A DNA stretch of 20,383 bases from JBGPBY01 sp041481485 (lineage in GTDB: Bacteria; Acidobacteriota; Terriglobia; 20CM-2-55-15): positions 1-20,383 of the forward strand of contig JBGPBY010000056.1 in assembly GCA_041481485.1 (NCBI GenBank), given 5' to 3'. The position numbers and the translations under genes are program-made. The notes under the pieces were generated by a model. The model was given only the letters and a program-made list of their open reading frames with translations. It did no database searches and was not told the origin of the DNA. Position 1 is the first letter of the stretch. Every line of letters begins with the position of its first letter. This document shows, piece by piece, positions 1 through 7,467 of this stretch.

Positions 1-504
1 CCGCCGCCGGCGCCGCCTCCCAATGTCCCGACACTGCAGGAAAACAGACCGGGACAGGCGGCGAAAACGCTGCGCGAAAGGCTTGAGCAGCACCGCGCGA
101 ATCCGACGTGTTTCGCCTGTCACGGCGTAATGGACCCGCTCGGGTTCGCACTCGAAAATTTCAGTGCGGTGGGACAGTACCGGAATGTCGACCCCGACAC
201 GAAGACTCCGATTAATTCTGCGGGCCAACTGCCCGACGGTACGTTGATCGGAGGACCTGAAGATCTACGGCGGGCGCTGGTCGCTCAGCCGGACCGATTC
301 GTTCAGGCATTCTCGGAAAATCTGTTCACCTATTCGCTCGGCCGCAGCCTGGACTATCGCGACATGCCCACCGTGCGCGGGATCGTGCGCCGTGCGGCAA
401 CCGACAATTACCGTTTCGAATCCATCGTTCTCGGCATTGTGTCAAGCGACGCTTTCCGCAAACGAGAAGGCCAGCAGACTCTGGCCCAGGCATCTGTAAA
501 GTAA
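1..504 (+). CDS. DUF1592-family haem c protein, C-terminal fragment (DUF1588/DUF1585)
   Basis: The gene is cut by the left window edge; frame 1 is open from base 1 to the TAA at 502-504, giving 167 residues of C-terminus. The fragment opens with a proline run (PPPAPPPNVP), the usual start of the DUF1588 C-terminal part. A c-type haem motif CFACH follows at bases 109-123, and then the DPLGFALENF segment and the DUF1585 region (LFTYSLGRSLDYRDMP and following). The same order occurs in the complete paralogue at 14356-16893, which supports the assignment. Proteins of this family are exported multi-domain cytochrome-like proteins known mainly from Planctomycetes and Acidobacteriota; their reaction is unknown. 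The gene lies 16 bases before a DUF1552 gene whose ribosome binding site (GGAGGA, 507-512) starts just after this stop codon, so the two are probably co-transcribed. Confidence 0.9.
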   Translation, partial: PPPAPPPNVPTLQENRPGQAAKTLRERLEQHRANPTCFACHGVMDPLGFALENFSAVGQYRNVDPDTKTPINSAGQLPDGTLIGGPEDLRRALVAQPDRFVQAFSENLFTYSLGRSLDYRDMPTVRGIVRRAATDNYRFESIVLGIVSSDAFRKREGQQTLAQASVK

Positions 505-520
505 TCGGAGGACCCTAGCC

Positions 521-1804
521 ATGTTTCTAACCCGAAAACATCTGTCACGCCGAACGCTGCTGAAAGGCGTCGGCGCGTCGATCGGTCTGCCGTTGCTGGA
601 CGCCATGATCCCGGCCCGTACGGCGTTCGCCCAGACTGCCGCGAAGCCAAGCCAGCGGCTCGGCTTTGTGTACTTTCCGCACGGCGCCCTTCAGGACGAG
701 TGGCAACCGAAGCAGGTCGGACGTGACTTCGAGTTTCCTTACATTCTGAAACCCCTCGAGCCGCTGCGCGAGTATGTGACCGTGGTCAGTGGTCTCCGCA
801 ACAAAGGCGGGGAAAGCTCCAGCCCGCACGGCGTCATCGAAGAAACCTGGCTGAACTGCGTCGCCCCACGCCAGCGCAGCAGCAAGACCGGCGCCGGCGT
901 GACGGTCGACCAGATTGCGGCGAAGCGCTTGGGCAAGAACACACCGCTGCAGTCGATGGAACTCTGCGGCGAGCCCGGCGGCATGATCTCTTTTCGCACA
1001 CCCGACCAGGCACTGCCGATGGAAAGCAATCCGCGCAAAGTGTTCTACTCGATGTTCGGGCAAGGCGATACCAAGGAAGCGCGCCAGGCCATTCTGAAAT
1101 CGACCGACAGCCTGTTGGACTATGTGAGGGAGTCCACGGTCAGCCTGAACCGCAAGCTCGACACTGCGGACCGCGCCCGCGTGAGTGATTATCTCGATTC
1201 GGTCCGTGAGATCGAGATTCGTGTGCAGAAGCTGGAAGAAGGCGCCAAGTCGCTGGTCGACCTGCCGAATGCCCCGCTGGGTCCGCCGGATGATTTCGGC
1301 GAACTTCTCGGCGTTCAGTTCGAAATGCTGGCTCTCGCCTGGCAGACAAACCGGACGAATGTGGCTTCGCTGAAAATGGTCGAGGAAGCCAGCATGCGGA
1401 CCTACCCGAACCTGGGGGTCCACGAGGCCTTCCACCCAACGTCCCACTGGGGTGGATATCCGGAGCGCGTCGCGAATCTCAGGTTGATTCAGAACTACCA
1501 CACCGAGATTTTCGCGAGGTTTGCACGGCGTCTTAACGACATGCAGGATGGCGAGGGCTCGGTGCTGGACCATTCGATCATTCTGTTCGGAAGCAACATG
1601 GCCAACAGCGACGCCCACAACAACGATCCTTTGCCGCAGGCGTTGATCGGCCGTGGCGGCGGCATCAAAGGCAACCAGCACCTGCACTACAAGCAGGACA
1701 CGCCGCATTCGAACATCCTGGTCACCATGCTGGACCGCGCCGGCATACCTGCTGAGGACTACAAGGGATTCGCCGACAGCACCGGTCCCCTGAGCGAGGT
1801 TTAA
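521..1804 (+). CDS. Tat-exported DUF1552 domain protein (copy 1)
   Basis: 427 residues. The ATG at 521 has a strong Shine-Dalgarno GGAGGA at 507-512, 8 bases upstream. The N-terminus carries a twin-arginine signal (SRRTLLKG near residues 9-16), a hydrophobic stretch (GASIGLPLLDAM) and a probable cleavage site after ARTAFA near residue 37, so the folded protein should reach the periplasm. The rest matches DUF1552 as I know it, including the C-terminal segment SVLDHSIILFGSNMANSDAHNN. DUF1552 is usually placed near the DUF1501/alkaline-phosphatase-like fold, but no reaction is established, and I cannot identify catalytic residues by eye. The protein is clearly paralogous to the one at 16899-18230: same Tat signal style, the central REIEIRVQKLE versus RDVEQQLNRMEK segment, and the same C-terminal LLDHS...GSxM block. 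It sits between a DUF1592-type haem protein and an ankyrin gene. Confidence 0.92.
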   Translation: MFLTRKHLSRRTLLKGVGASIGLPLLDAMIPARTAFAQTAAKPSQRLGFVYFPHGALQDEWQPKQVGRDFEFPYILKPLEPLREYVTVVSGLRNKGGESSSPHGVIEETWLNCVAPRQRSSKTGAGVTVDQIAAKRLGKNTPLQSMELCGEPGGMISFRTPDQALPMESNPRKVFYSMFGQGDTKEARQAILKSTDSLLDYVRESTVSLNRKLDTADRARVSDYLDSVREIEIRVQKLEEGAKSLVDLPNAPLGPPDDFGELLGVQFEMLALAWQTNRTNVASLKMVEEASMRTYPNLGVHEAFHPTSHWGGYPERVANLRLIQNYHTEIFARFARRLNDMQDGEGSVLDHSIILFGSNMANSDAHNNDPLPQALIGRGGGIKGNQHLHYKQDTPHSNILVTMLDRAGIPAEDYKGFADSTGPLSEV

Positions 1805-1809
1805 AACAA

Positions 1810-3312
1810 ATGATGCTTCAGACCATCGTCTTCGCCGTAGCGCTGGTGACCATGCAAAAACCCGCCACCGATGTGAAAAACGACGTGAATCATCGAGACC
1901 CCGATGGCAGCACACCACTGCAGTGGGCGGTTTACGATGGAAACGTCGCCGAGGTCCAGCGTCTGCTGAAGGCCGGCGCGAATGTGTCTCTGGCCAACAA
2001 CTACGGCGCCTCTCCAATGAGCCTTGCATCCGAGGTTGGAAACACGGAGATCCTGAAGCTGCTGCTTGACGCCGGCGCCAATGCCGATTCGCCCAATCCT
2101 GAGGGACAAACGGCGCTGATGGCCGTGGCGAGAACAGGCAACGTGGCAGCGGCACAGCTGCTGATCGATCGCGGCGCAACCGTCGACGCCAAAGAAAAAT
2201 GGGGCGGACAGACCGCGCTGATGTGGGCATCTGCGCGGCGACATCCGGAGATGATGCAGCTCCTGATTGCCAAGGGTGCCAAAGTCGATGCCCGCTCGAT
2301 TAATCGCGACTACCAGCGTCATGTAACGGCCGAAGGACGCCCGAAGAACCTGGACACTGGAGGCCTGACGCCTCTGCTGTATGCCGCGCGTGAAAACTGT
2401 CGCGCCTGCGTGAAGGTGTTGCTCGACAAGGGTGCCGATATCAACCTGCCCGATCCGGATGGGGTCTCGCCGCTGCAGGTGGCGATCACGAATGCGAACT
2501 GGGATCTCGCGAAACAGTTGATCGTGGCCGGCGCCGACGTCAATCAGTGGGACATCTATGGTGAGGCGCCGCTGTATACGGCAATCGGCCTGCACACCAA
2601 ACTCGACGGCGGACACGCGTCGATCGACCCACTGAATGAAACCGGCGGCATGACGATTGTTCACATGCTGATCGACCGCGGCGCCGACACCAACATGCAG
2701 CTCTTCTTCCGGCCGGCCGGCTTGAGCGGTAAGACCGTGACACGAGGCTCCACGCCATTGATTCGCGCCGCCACGAATGCGGATCTCGAGGTCGTCAAAC
2801 TGCTGTTGGAGCATGGCGCCGACGTCAATCTGCAGATGGCCGACCGCCAGACTCCCACAATGGCGGTCCTCTCGGGCCGCGCCAACGAGAAACAGGCTCT
2901 CGAATTGATCCGCCTCTTCCATCAGGCCGGTGAGGCCGTCAATGTTGTTGCCCTGGTCAACCATCGCGAGGAAACTCGCGGCGGAACGGCGCTGCACTAC
3001 GCCGCGCGCAAACGCTTCAAAGACGTCATCAAAGAACTCGCGTCCTATGGCATCGATATGAATGCCAAAGATCAGGACGGTCTCACGGCGCTCGACTACA
3101 CGCAGTCTCGCGGCTTCATGCCCTTCATGGCGCTGCAGACTCCGAAATACAACGATGTCGCGACGCTGCTGCGCGAACTCGGTGCGACGGTGGAGGCTGG
3201 TAAAGAACCTGTGTGGCCGGTACTGGGTCCACCCCAGGGCGTCGACGCCGATATCTGGCCGATTGGAGAAGCTCGAGTCCATGAGCCGTTTTACACGCAC
3301 GCGAAGGATTAG
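1810..3312 (+). CDS. Exported ankyrin-repeat protein (copy 1)
   Basis: 500 residues beginning 5 bases after the stop of the DUF1552 gene. No Shine-Dalgarno is visible, so translation probably couples to the upstream gene; an ATG at 1813 is an equally good start. Residues 1-18 (MMLQTIVFAVALVTMQKP) look like a short signal peptide or membrane anchor. From about residue 30 to 455 there are roughly ten to twelve ankyrin repeats with the TPLxxAxxxGxxxxVxxLLxxGAxVN pattern, for example DGSTPLQWAVYDGN, GQTALMAVARTGN and GSTPLIRAATNAD. Two longer inserts interrupt them, near residues 160-178 and 260-285. The C-terminus has a proline-containing tail (EPVWPVLGPPQG). Ankyrin domains bind proteins; here the partner is presumably a neighbouring exported protein, which is inference. 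The 3' end overlaps the next gene by 32 bases. Confidence 0.93.
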   Translation: MMLQTIVFAVALVTMQKPATDVKNDVNHRDPDGSTPLQWAVYDGNVAEVQRLLKAGANVSLANNYGASPMSLASEVGNTEILKLLLDAGANADSPNPEGQTALMAVARTGNVAAAQLLIDRGATVDAKEKWGGQTALMWASARRHPEMMQLLIAKGAKVDARSINRDYQRHVTAEGRPKNLDTGGLTPLLYAARENCRACVKVLLDKGADINLPDPDGVSPLQVAITNANWDLAKQLIVAGADVNQWDIYGEAPLYTAIGLHTKLDGGHASIDPLNETGGMTIVHMLIDRGADTNMQLFFRPAGLSGKTVTRGSTPLIRAATNADLEVVKLLLEHGADVNLQMADRQTPTMAVLSGRANEKQALELIRLFHQAGEAVNVVALVNHREETRGGTALHYAARKRFKDVIKELASYGIDMNAKDQDGLTALDYTQSRGFMPFMALQTPKYNDVATLLRELGATVEAGKEPVWPVLGPPQGVDADIWPIGEARVHEPFYTHAKD

Positions 3313-4249
3313 CAATCGGGTTTCGCCCATCTCGAGACGCTGCTTTCTGAGTGCCGGAGCCGCCGCACTTGGCAGCGCGCTGCTGCCGTTTTATTCAACC
3401 GGCGCTCCACAAACCACGCCACGAATCTCGCCCATCTCCACAGTGGATCTTGTTGGCGGTCTCAAACTTCTGCAGGGCGCCGGTTGTAATGTGATCGCCA
3501 TGCGCGGTGAAGACGGCGCTCTTATGATTGACGGCGGGCTTCGGGCCAATGTGGATGCCTTGCTCAAAGCCGTTCGGGATGCGACAGGCAGCAGTCGCAT
3601 CCACACGCTGATCAACACCCACTGGCATCCGGAGCAGGTTGGCGCGAACGAAGCCGTGGGCCGCGACGGTGGCGTGATCATCGCTCACGAGAAGACGAAG
3701 ATGTATTTGAGCAACACCGTCAGTTCCGTCACTTTCGATGGCCGCCGTCCGCCGCTGCCGGAAGCCGCGCGACCGAACAAGACGACGCGCACGGACGGTT
3801 CGCTGATGTTTGCCGGACAAAAAATCGACTACGGCTACCTGCCTGCAGCGCACACCGACGGCGATCTGTATGTCCACTTTCCCGGATTGAATGTGCTGGC
3901 CGTCGGCGGAGTCGTTTCCGGAGAAGAATGGCCGATCGTGGATTATCTCAACGGCGCATGGCTGGGCGGCCGTGTCCGCGCAGTCGAACATCTTGCGGAA
4001 CTGGTCAATCCCGACACGCGCGTCGTGCCGGCAAATGGTCGTGCGATCACAGGCAAGGACATCGTTCGTCAGCGCGATATCTATAAAGAGCTGTTCGTCA
4101 CCATGATTGCCGACATGAACAAGGGTTTTGGCCCCGAAGACGCTGCGGCACAGAACTCACTCAAACAATACGCGGCCGAGTTCGGCGACGCTTCGAAATT
4201 CCTGTACGGCGCCTATCGCAGCATGCTGATCGCATACGTGCCGGACTGA
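3281..4249 (+). CDS. Exported metallo-beta-lactamase-fold protein with incomplete metal site
   Basis: 322 residues. I chose the ATG at 3281, inside the end of the ankyrin gene, because it gives a Tat-like signal (ISRRCFLSAGAAALGSALL); the open frame reaches further upstream but only antisense-like residues precede it. The body follows the metallo-beta-lactamase fold: INTHWHPEQVGANE at about 112-125, AHTDGDLYVHFPGLNVLAVGG at about 190-210, and VVPANGR near 249-255. In the canonical family the first motif is HxHxDH. Here His114 and His116 remain, but Asp-His is replaced by Glu118-Gln119. His191 remains, the bridging Asp after LxxG is Gly210, and the last His (PGHG) is Asn252. So the three His ligands of site 1 are kept and the site 2 set is lost. 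The protein could bind one metal, or be a binding or structural member. It closes the first DUF1592/DUF1552/ankyrin cluster. Confidence 0.87.
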   Translation: MSRFTRTRRISNRVSPISRRCFLSAGAAALGSALLPFYSTGAPQTTPRISPISTVDLVGGLKLLQGAGCNVIAMRGEDGALMIDGGLRANVDALLKAVRDATGSSRIHTLINTHWHPEQVGANEAVGRDGGVIIAHEKTKMYLSNTVSSVTFDGRRPPLPEAARPNKTTRTDGSLMFAGQKIDYGYLPAAHTDGDLYVHFPGLNVLAVGGVVSGEEWPIVDYLNGAWLGGRVRAVEHLAELVNPDTRVVPANGRAITGKDIVRQRDIYKELFVTMIADMNKGFGPEDAAAQNSLKQYAAEFGDASKFLYGAYRSMLIAYVPD

Positions 4250-4351
4250 GAAACAAGGCAACAGACTGCACGAACCCGGCCCGTCTACCTTCCGATCTTC
4301 ACGATTCCCATCGGATCACAGGCTGCATTTCGCTTTACAATCTGACAGACG

Positions 4352-5554
4352 ATGAGAGAGCAGATTGAAATACAGCGACACGCGCTATTGCAGGCTCATC
4401 AATCCGCCTTTGGTTCGCGGACTTCGGATGTTCGGTATGCGGTCGTTCCGTACCGGATTTGTCCGTTGGGAGCCCACGTCGATCATCAACTGGGCCTGGT
4501 GACAGGGCTGACGATCGACCGTGGGATCCGGCTGGCGTACTCTCCCGGCTCCTCCGGCCGAGTGCGACTGGCCAGCCGCAATTTTCCGGGGTTGATCGAT
4601 TTTGAGTTGGACAGCATTGTTCCGGCATCTCCCGGGGATTGGGGAAATTACGCGCGTGGTGCGGCTCTCGCGTTACGGTCGGCACATGCAATTCGACAGG
4701 GCATTGACGGGGTGATCGAGGGAGACTTGCCGGCCGGGGGAATCAGTTCTTCCGCTGCAGTCGGCATCGCCTATCTTTTCGCACTCGAGGCTGTAAATGG
4801 ACTGCGAATTTCGGACCGGGAAAATGTCGCATTGGATCAGGAGATCGAGAACAGGTATATCGGGTTGAACAACGGAATTCTGGACCAGTCCGTCATTCTC
4901 CTTGGAGAGGAGGGACGCCTTCTCCAGCTGGATTGTCAAACGGGCGCGCATGATTCCGTCGCATTTCCCGCTGGCAATTCCCGGTTCGATGTGACTCTCG
5001 TGTATTCCGGACTCTCCCGCTCGCTGGCGTCGACGGACTATAACCGGCGAGTGACGGAGTGCAGGGAAGCGGCAAAGTTGTTGCTCCAGCATGCGGGGAA
5101 TCCAAAGCCGGACCATCCTGTTTTGCGGCAAGTTTCAAAAGAGATCTTCGACGCATACGCTCACATGCTTCCGGCGGCTCCGCGCAAGCGCGCGCAACAT
5201 TTCTTCGACGAAAATGCGCGCGTGCCCAAAGGCGTTGATGCGTGGCGGGAGGGAGACCTCACGCGATTCGGCGATCTGGTCAACGCTTCCGGCGAAAGCT
5301 CCATCAGTAACTACGAGTCTGGCGCTCCGCATCTGATCACGCTGTATCGGATGCTTTCCAGTATGCCCGGTGTCTACGGAGCGCGGTTCTCCGGCGCCGG
5401 ATTTCGCGGGTTCGCCGCCGCATTGACCCACCCGGATGCGCGCGAAGAAATCGAGCGGCGAATTCGGATGGAATATCCAAAAGCCCATCCGGACATCGCG
5501 GACAAATTCTTTATGAATTTCTGCCGGCCCGGCCCGGGGGCAAGTCTCCAGTGA
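4352..5554 (+). CDS. Galacturonokinase-like GHMP kinase
   Basis: 400 residues, the usual length for galactokinase-type GHMP kinases. It should phosphorylate D-galacturonic acid at C1 with ATP in the cytosol (EC 2.7.1.44). Visible motifs: PYRICPLGAHVDH at 33-45, where galactokinases have GRxNLIGEHxDY; the ATP-binding LPAGGISSSAAVG at 126-138; the catalytic-base region NGILDQS with Asp178; and the C-terminal GARFSGAGFRG at 343-353. From memory, Arabidopsis galacturonokinase (At3g10700) has nearly the same wording at each of these points, including PYRICPLGAHIDHQGG, GILDQSAILL and NYECGAEPLIQLY (here NYESGAPHLITLY), and that is closer than any galactokinase or mevalonate kinase I know. A TACAAT hexamer at 4336-4341 could be a -10 box, but no -35 or Shine-Dalgarno is evident. 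The next gene overlaps the stop by 4 bases. Substrate is inferred from family resemblance. Confidence 0.85.
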   Translation: MREQIEIQRHALLQAHQSAFGSRTSDVRYAVVPYRICPLGAHVDHQLGLVTGLTIDRGIRLAYSPGSSGRVRLASRNFPGLIDFELDSIVPASPGDWGNYARGAALALRSAHAIRQGIDGVIEGDLPAGGISSSAAVGIAYLFALEAVNGLRISDRENVALDQEIENRYIGLNNGILDQSVILLGEEGRLLQLDCQTGAHDSVAFPAGNSRFDVTLVYSGLSRSLASTDYNRRVTECREAAKLLLQHAGNPKPDHPVLRQVSKEIFDAYAHMLPAAPRKRAQHFFDENARVPKGVDAWREGDLTRFGDLVNASGESSISNYESGAPHLITLYRMLSSMPGVYGARFSGAGFRGFAAALTHPDAREEIERRIRMEYPKAHPDIADKFFMNFCRPGPGASLQ

Positions 5555-6285
5555 ACGCCCTGATTCTCGCTGCAGGTTATGCGACGCGTATGGGGCCTCT
5601 CGCGATGAACCGCCCTAAGGCATTGCTGCCGGTGGCCGGGCGTCCGGTTCTGGATTACCTGGTGGAGGCAATCCGCAGTGTTCCGTCGATCCGGGAGGTG
5701 TCGCTGGTGACGAATCAGCGATTTCTCGACAGTTTTCGACGATGGACTGATGGTAGCAAATCGGTTCGGATCATCAACGACGGTACATCTTCCAACGAAC
5801 ACCGACTTGGAGCCATTGCGGACATCCGGCTCGCCATCGGTCTGGGCATCGGCGATGACGATCTTCTCGTCGCCGCGGCAGACAACATTTTCATGCTGTC
5901 GTTTCCCGGTTTCGCTCGTTTCTTCGCGGAGCGCGGCACCGATTGCATCACGGCGCATCGAGAGGACGACATCGAGCGATTGCGCAAGACCGGAGTGATC
6001 GAAATGGACGAGAGTGGCCGCGTGATTTCGTTTGAAGAGAAGCCGGACCGTCCCCGGTCACAGTATGCCTGTCCGCCGCTTTACATCTTGAAGCGCGACA
6101 CGCTGCCTTTCATTTCGGAGTATCTCGACTCCAACCATAATCCCGATGCGCCGGGCCACTTCATCGCATGGCTTGCCACGAGGCGTCCTATGCATGCGTT
6201 TCTATTCGAGGAAGCGCGCTACTCGATTGGTGACGAACAATCCTATCGCCGGGCCTGCGAAATTTTCTCTCAAGGCTATCCATAG
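5551..6285 (+). CDS. Sugar-1-phosphate nucleotidyltransferase (probable UDP-galacturonate pyrophosphorylase)
   Basis: 244 residues from a GTG start that overlaps the kinase stop codon as GTGA, a classic arrangement for translational coupling. The protein has the nucleotidyltransferase signatures LILAAGYATRMGP (4-16), RPKALLPVAGRP (21-32, with Lys23), a metal-binding AADNIF with Asp111, the sugar-binding FEEKP (161-165), and a C-terminal IGDEQSYRRA block typical of the RmlA/GalU-like group. There is no left-handed beta-helix extension, so it is a simple pyrophosphorylase rather than a GlmU-type enzyme. The tight pairing with a galacturonokinase-like gene suggests it converts galacturonate-1-phosphate and UTP to UDP-galacturonate. 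The sugar and the base (UTP or dTTP) cannot be read from the sequence. Confidence 0.85.
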   Translation: MNALILAAGYATRMGPLAMNRPKALLPVAGRPVLDYLVEAIRSVPSIREVSLVTNQRFLDSFRRWTDGSKSVRIINDGTSSNEHRLGAIADIRLAIGLGIGDDDLLVAAADNIFMLSFPGFARFFAERGTDCITAHREDDIERLRKTGVIEMDESGRVISFEEKPDRPRSQYACPPLYILKRDTLPFISEYLDSNHNPDAPGHFIAWLATRRPMHAFLFEEARYSIGDEQSYRRACEIFSQGYP

Positions 6286-6589
6286 GTTTGTTGGCACACC
6301 TGTGAGATCACGGCACAACTTGTACTCCGCCTATTGCTGAAGAATCATCGCCTTGGTTTTTGGTTCAAGACGTGCTTTACGGACGGGAATGTTGTCCGCA
6401 TTGAAATACAATACGGCATCGCGAGTAATGATTCGTTTTGAAATCTGGGACAGCGGCCCACTGTAGGCGCGGTCTATGACCGCGCACAGTTTTTCAGTCT
6501 GGGATACTTCGGATTGGGAATTCATAAACGAGAGATTGTGCGCGGTCATAGACCGCGCCTACAGTTGGGCAAATAGAAGGTTCGCGGCA
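6286..6589. other. Intergenic gap between nucleotidyltransferase and ABC ATPase
   Basis: 304 bases with no convincing gene. The right half is a REPIN-type inverted repeat (6460-6565). The left half, 6331-6445, holds an open minus-strand stretch ending in a stop at 6331-6333. Its peptide (SKRIITRDAVLYFNADNIPV and following) has a protein-like composition and might be the 3' remnant of an older gene whose 5' part was replaced by the repeat. I do not recognise it. No terminator with a T-run follows the nucleotidyltransferase. Confidence 0.5.
6460..6565. repeat. REPIN-type inverted repeat, copy 1
   Basis: The arms 6460-6488 and 6537-6565 are perfect 29-base reverse complements separated by 48 bases. 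Each arm holds GTAGG followed by a short hairpin, CGCGGTC-TAT-GACCGCG. A GTAG tetranucleotide before a small palindrome, in two inverted copies, is the described architecture of REP sequences mobilised by RAYT (Y1/TnpA-REP) transposases and of their paired form, the REPIN. The element ends 24 bases before the ABC ATPase start codon, so it could form a long stem in the 5' leader. Two further copies are at 18367-18460 and 20321-20383. Confidence 0.85.
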
Positions 6590-7465
6590 ATGCAATTGAT
6601 CATTTCGAATTTGTCGAAGACTTATCCCAATGGCGTCACTGCGCTCAACGGCGTTTCTCTGACGATCTCAACGGGGATGTACGGCCTGGTGGGGCCGAAC
6701 GGCGCCGGCAAGTCCACGCTGATGCGTACGCTTGCAACTCTTCAGGAGGCTGACGCGGGATCCGTCCGGCTTGATGATTTGGACGTGCTTAAGGAAAAGG
6801 ACTCGGTACGCCGGCTGCTCGGCTACTTGCCGCAGGAGTTCGGCCTATACCCCAAGCTGAGCGCCATCGACATGCTCACGCACATCGCCGTCCTCAAAGG
6901 TGTTGGTGACCGCAGTCAACGCAAGGATCTCGTAGCATCGCTGCTGCACCAAACAAACCTCTATGACGTGCGGAAAAAGAAGCTGGGTACGTTTTCAGGC
7001 GGCATGAAGCAGCGCTTCGGAATTGCGGCCGCGCTAATCGGCGCTCCGAAGCTGATTATTGTCGATGAGCCGACGGCCGGCCTCGATCCTTCCGAACGCA
7101 ATCGGTTCCTGAACCTGCTCAGCACCATCGGCCAGAACGTGGTCGTCATCCTATCGACGCATATCATCGATGATGTGCGGGAGTTGTGCACCCGAATGGC
7201 AATTATCGACAAAGGAGAAGTGCTGCTTGAGAGCAGCCCTCAGGAGGCAATTGACGAACTCGCCGGAAGGATGTGGAAGAAGTCGATTGATGCGGGCGAA
7301 CTCGCGGCGAGCCAGCAACGGTGGCAAGTCGTGTCCAGTAACCTTGTATCCGGAAAGACTCAGATTCGTGTCTACAGCGATATCGCGCCGGACGCGTCTT
7401 TCGCGCCGACGGAAGCCACGCTTGAAGACGTGTATTTCATGAAATTGAACCGCACGCCCCACTAG
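6590..7465 (+). CDS. ABC transporter ATP-binding protein
   Basis: 291 residues from the ATG at 6590. I chose this start because MQLIISNLSKTYPNG is the normal beginning of an ABC ATPase and an AGAAGG ribosome binding site lies 9 bases upstream; the frame stays open into the repeat, but that part is repeat sequence. Every ATPase motif is present: Walker A GPNGAGKST (35-43), the Q-loop YLPQEFGLY, signature SGGMKQR from Ser136, Walker B IIVDEPTAGLDP (Asp159, Glu160) and the H-loop ILSTHIIDD with His191. The C-terminal 80 residues form the variable extension of ABC-2 type ATPases. The permease gene starts 2 bases after the stop, so the two form one operon and one export or envelope-processing complex in the inner membrane. 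The cargo is unknown. Confidence 0.93.
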   Translation: MQLIISNLSKTYPNGVTALNGVSLTISTGMYGLVGPNGAGKSTLMRTLATLQEADAGSVRLDDLDVLKEKDSVRRLLGYLPQEFGLYPKLSAIDMLTHIAVLKGVGDRSQRKDLVASLLHQTNLYDVRKKKLGTFSGGMKQRFGIAAALIGAPKLIIVDEPTAGLDPSERNRFLNLLSTIGQNVVVILSTHIIDDVRELCTRMAIIDKGEVLLESSPQEAIDELAGRMWKKSIDAGELAASQQRWQVVSSNLVSGKTQIRVYSDIAPDASFAPTEATLEDVYFMKLNRTPH

Positions 7466-7467
7466 TC

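Noticed and set aside
545..2230. Long minus-strand open frame of 561 codons
   Set aside because: It lies antisense to the DUF1552 and ankyrin genes, is rich in Arg/His as shadows of GC-rich genes are, and has no domain I recognise.
3062..3280. Upstream extension of the MBL-fold gene
   Set aside because: It overlaps the ankyrin gene in another frame, is Arg/Ser-rich, and would bury the Tat-like signal that starts at 3281.
1801..3330. Minus-strand open frame of 509 codons opposite the first ankyrin gene
   Set aside because: Its repeats mirror the ankyrin repeats of the + strand; it is a shadow.
6476..6589. 38-residue N-terminal extension of the ABC ATPase
   Set aside because: The extension is encoded by the inverted repeat and its loop; the ATG at 6590 has a ribosome binding site and gives the normal ATPase N-terminus.
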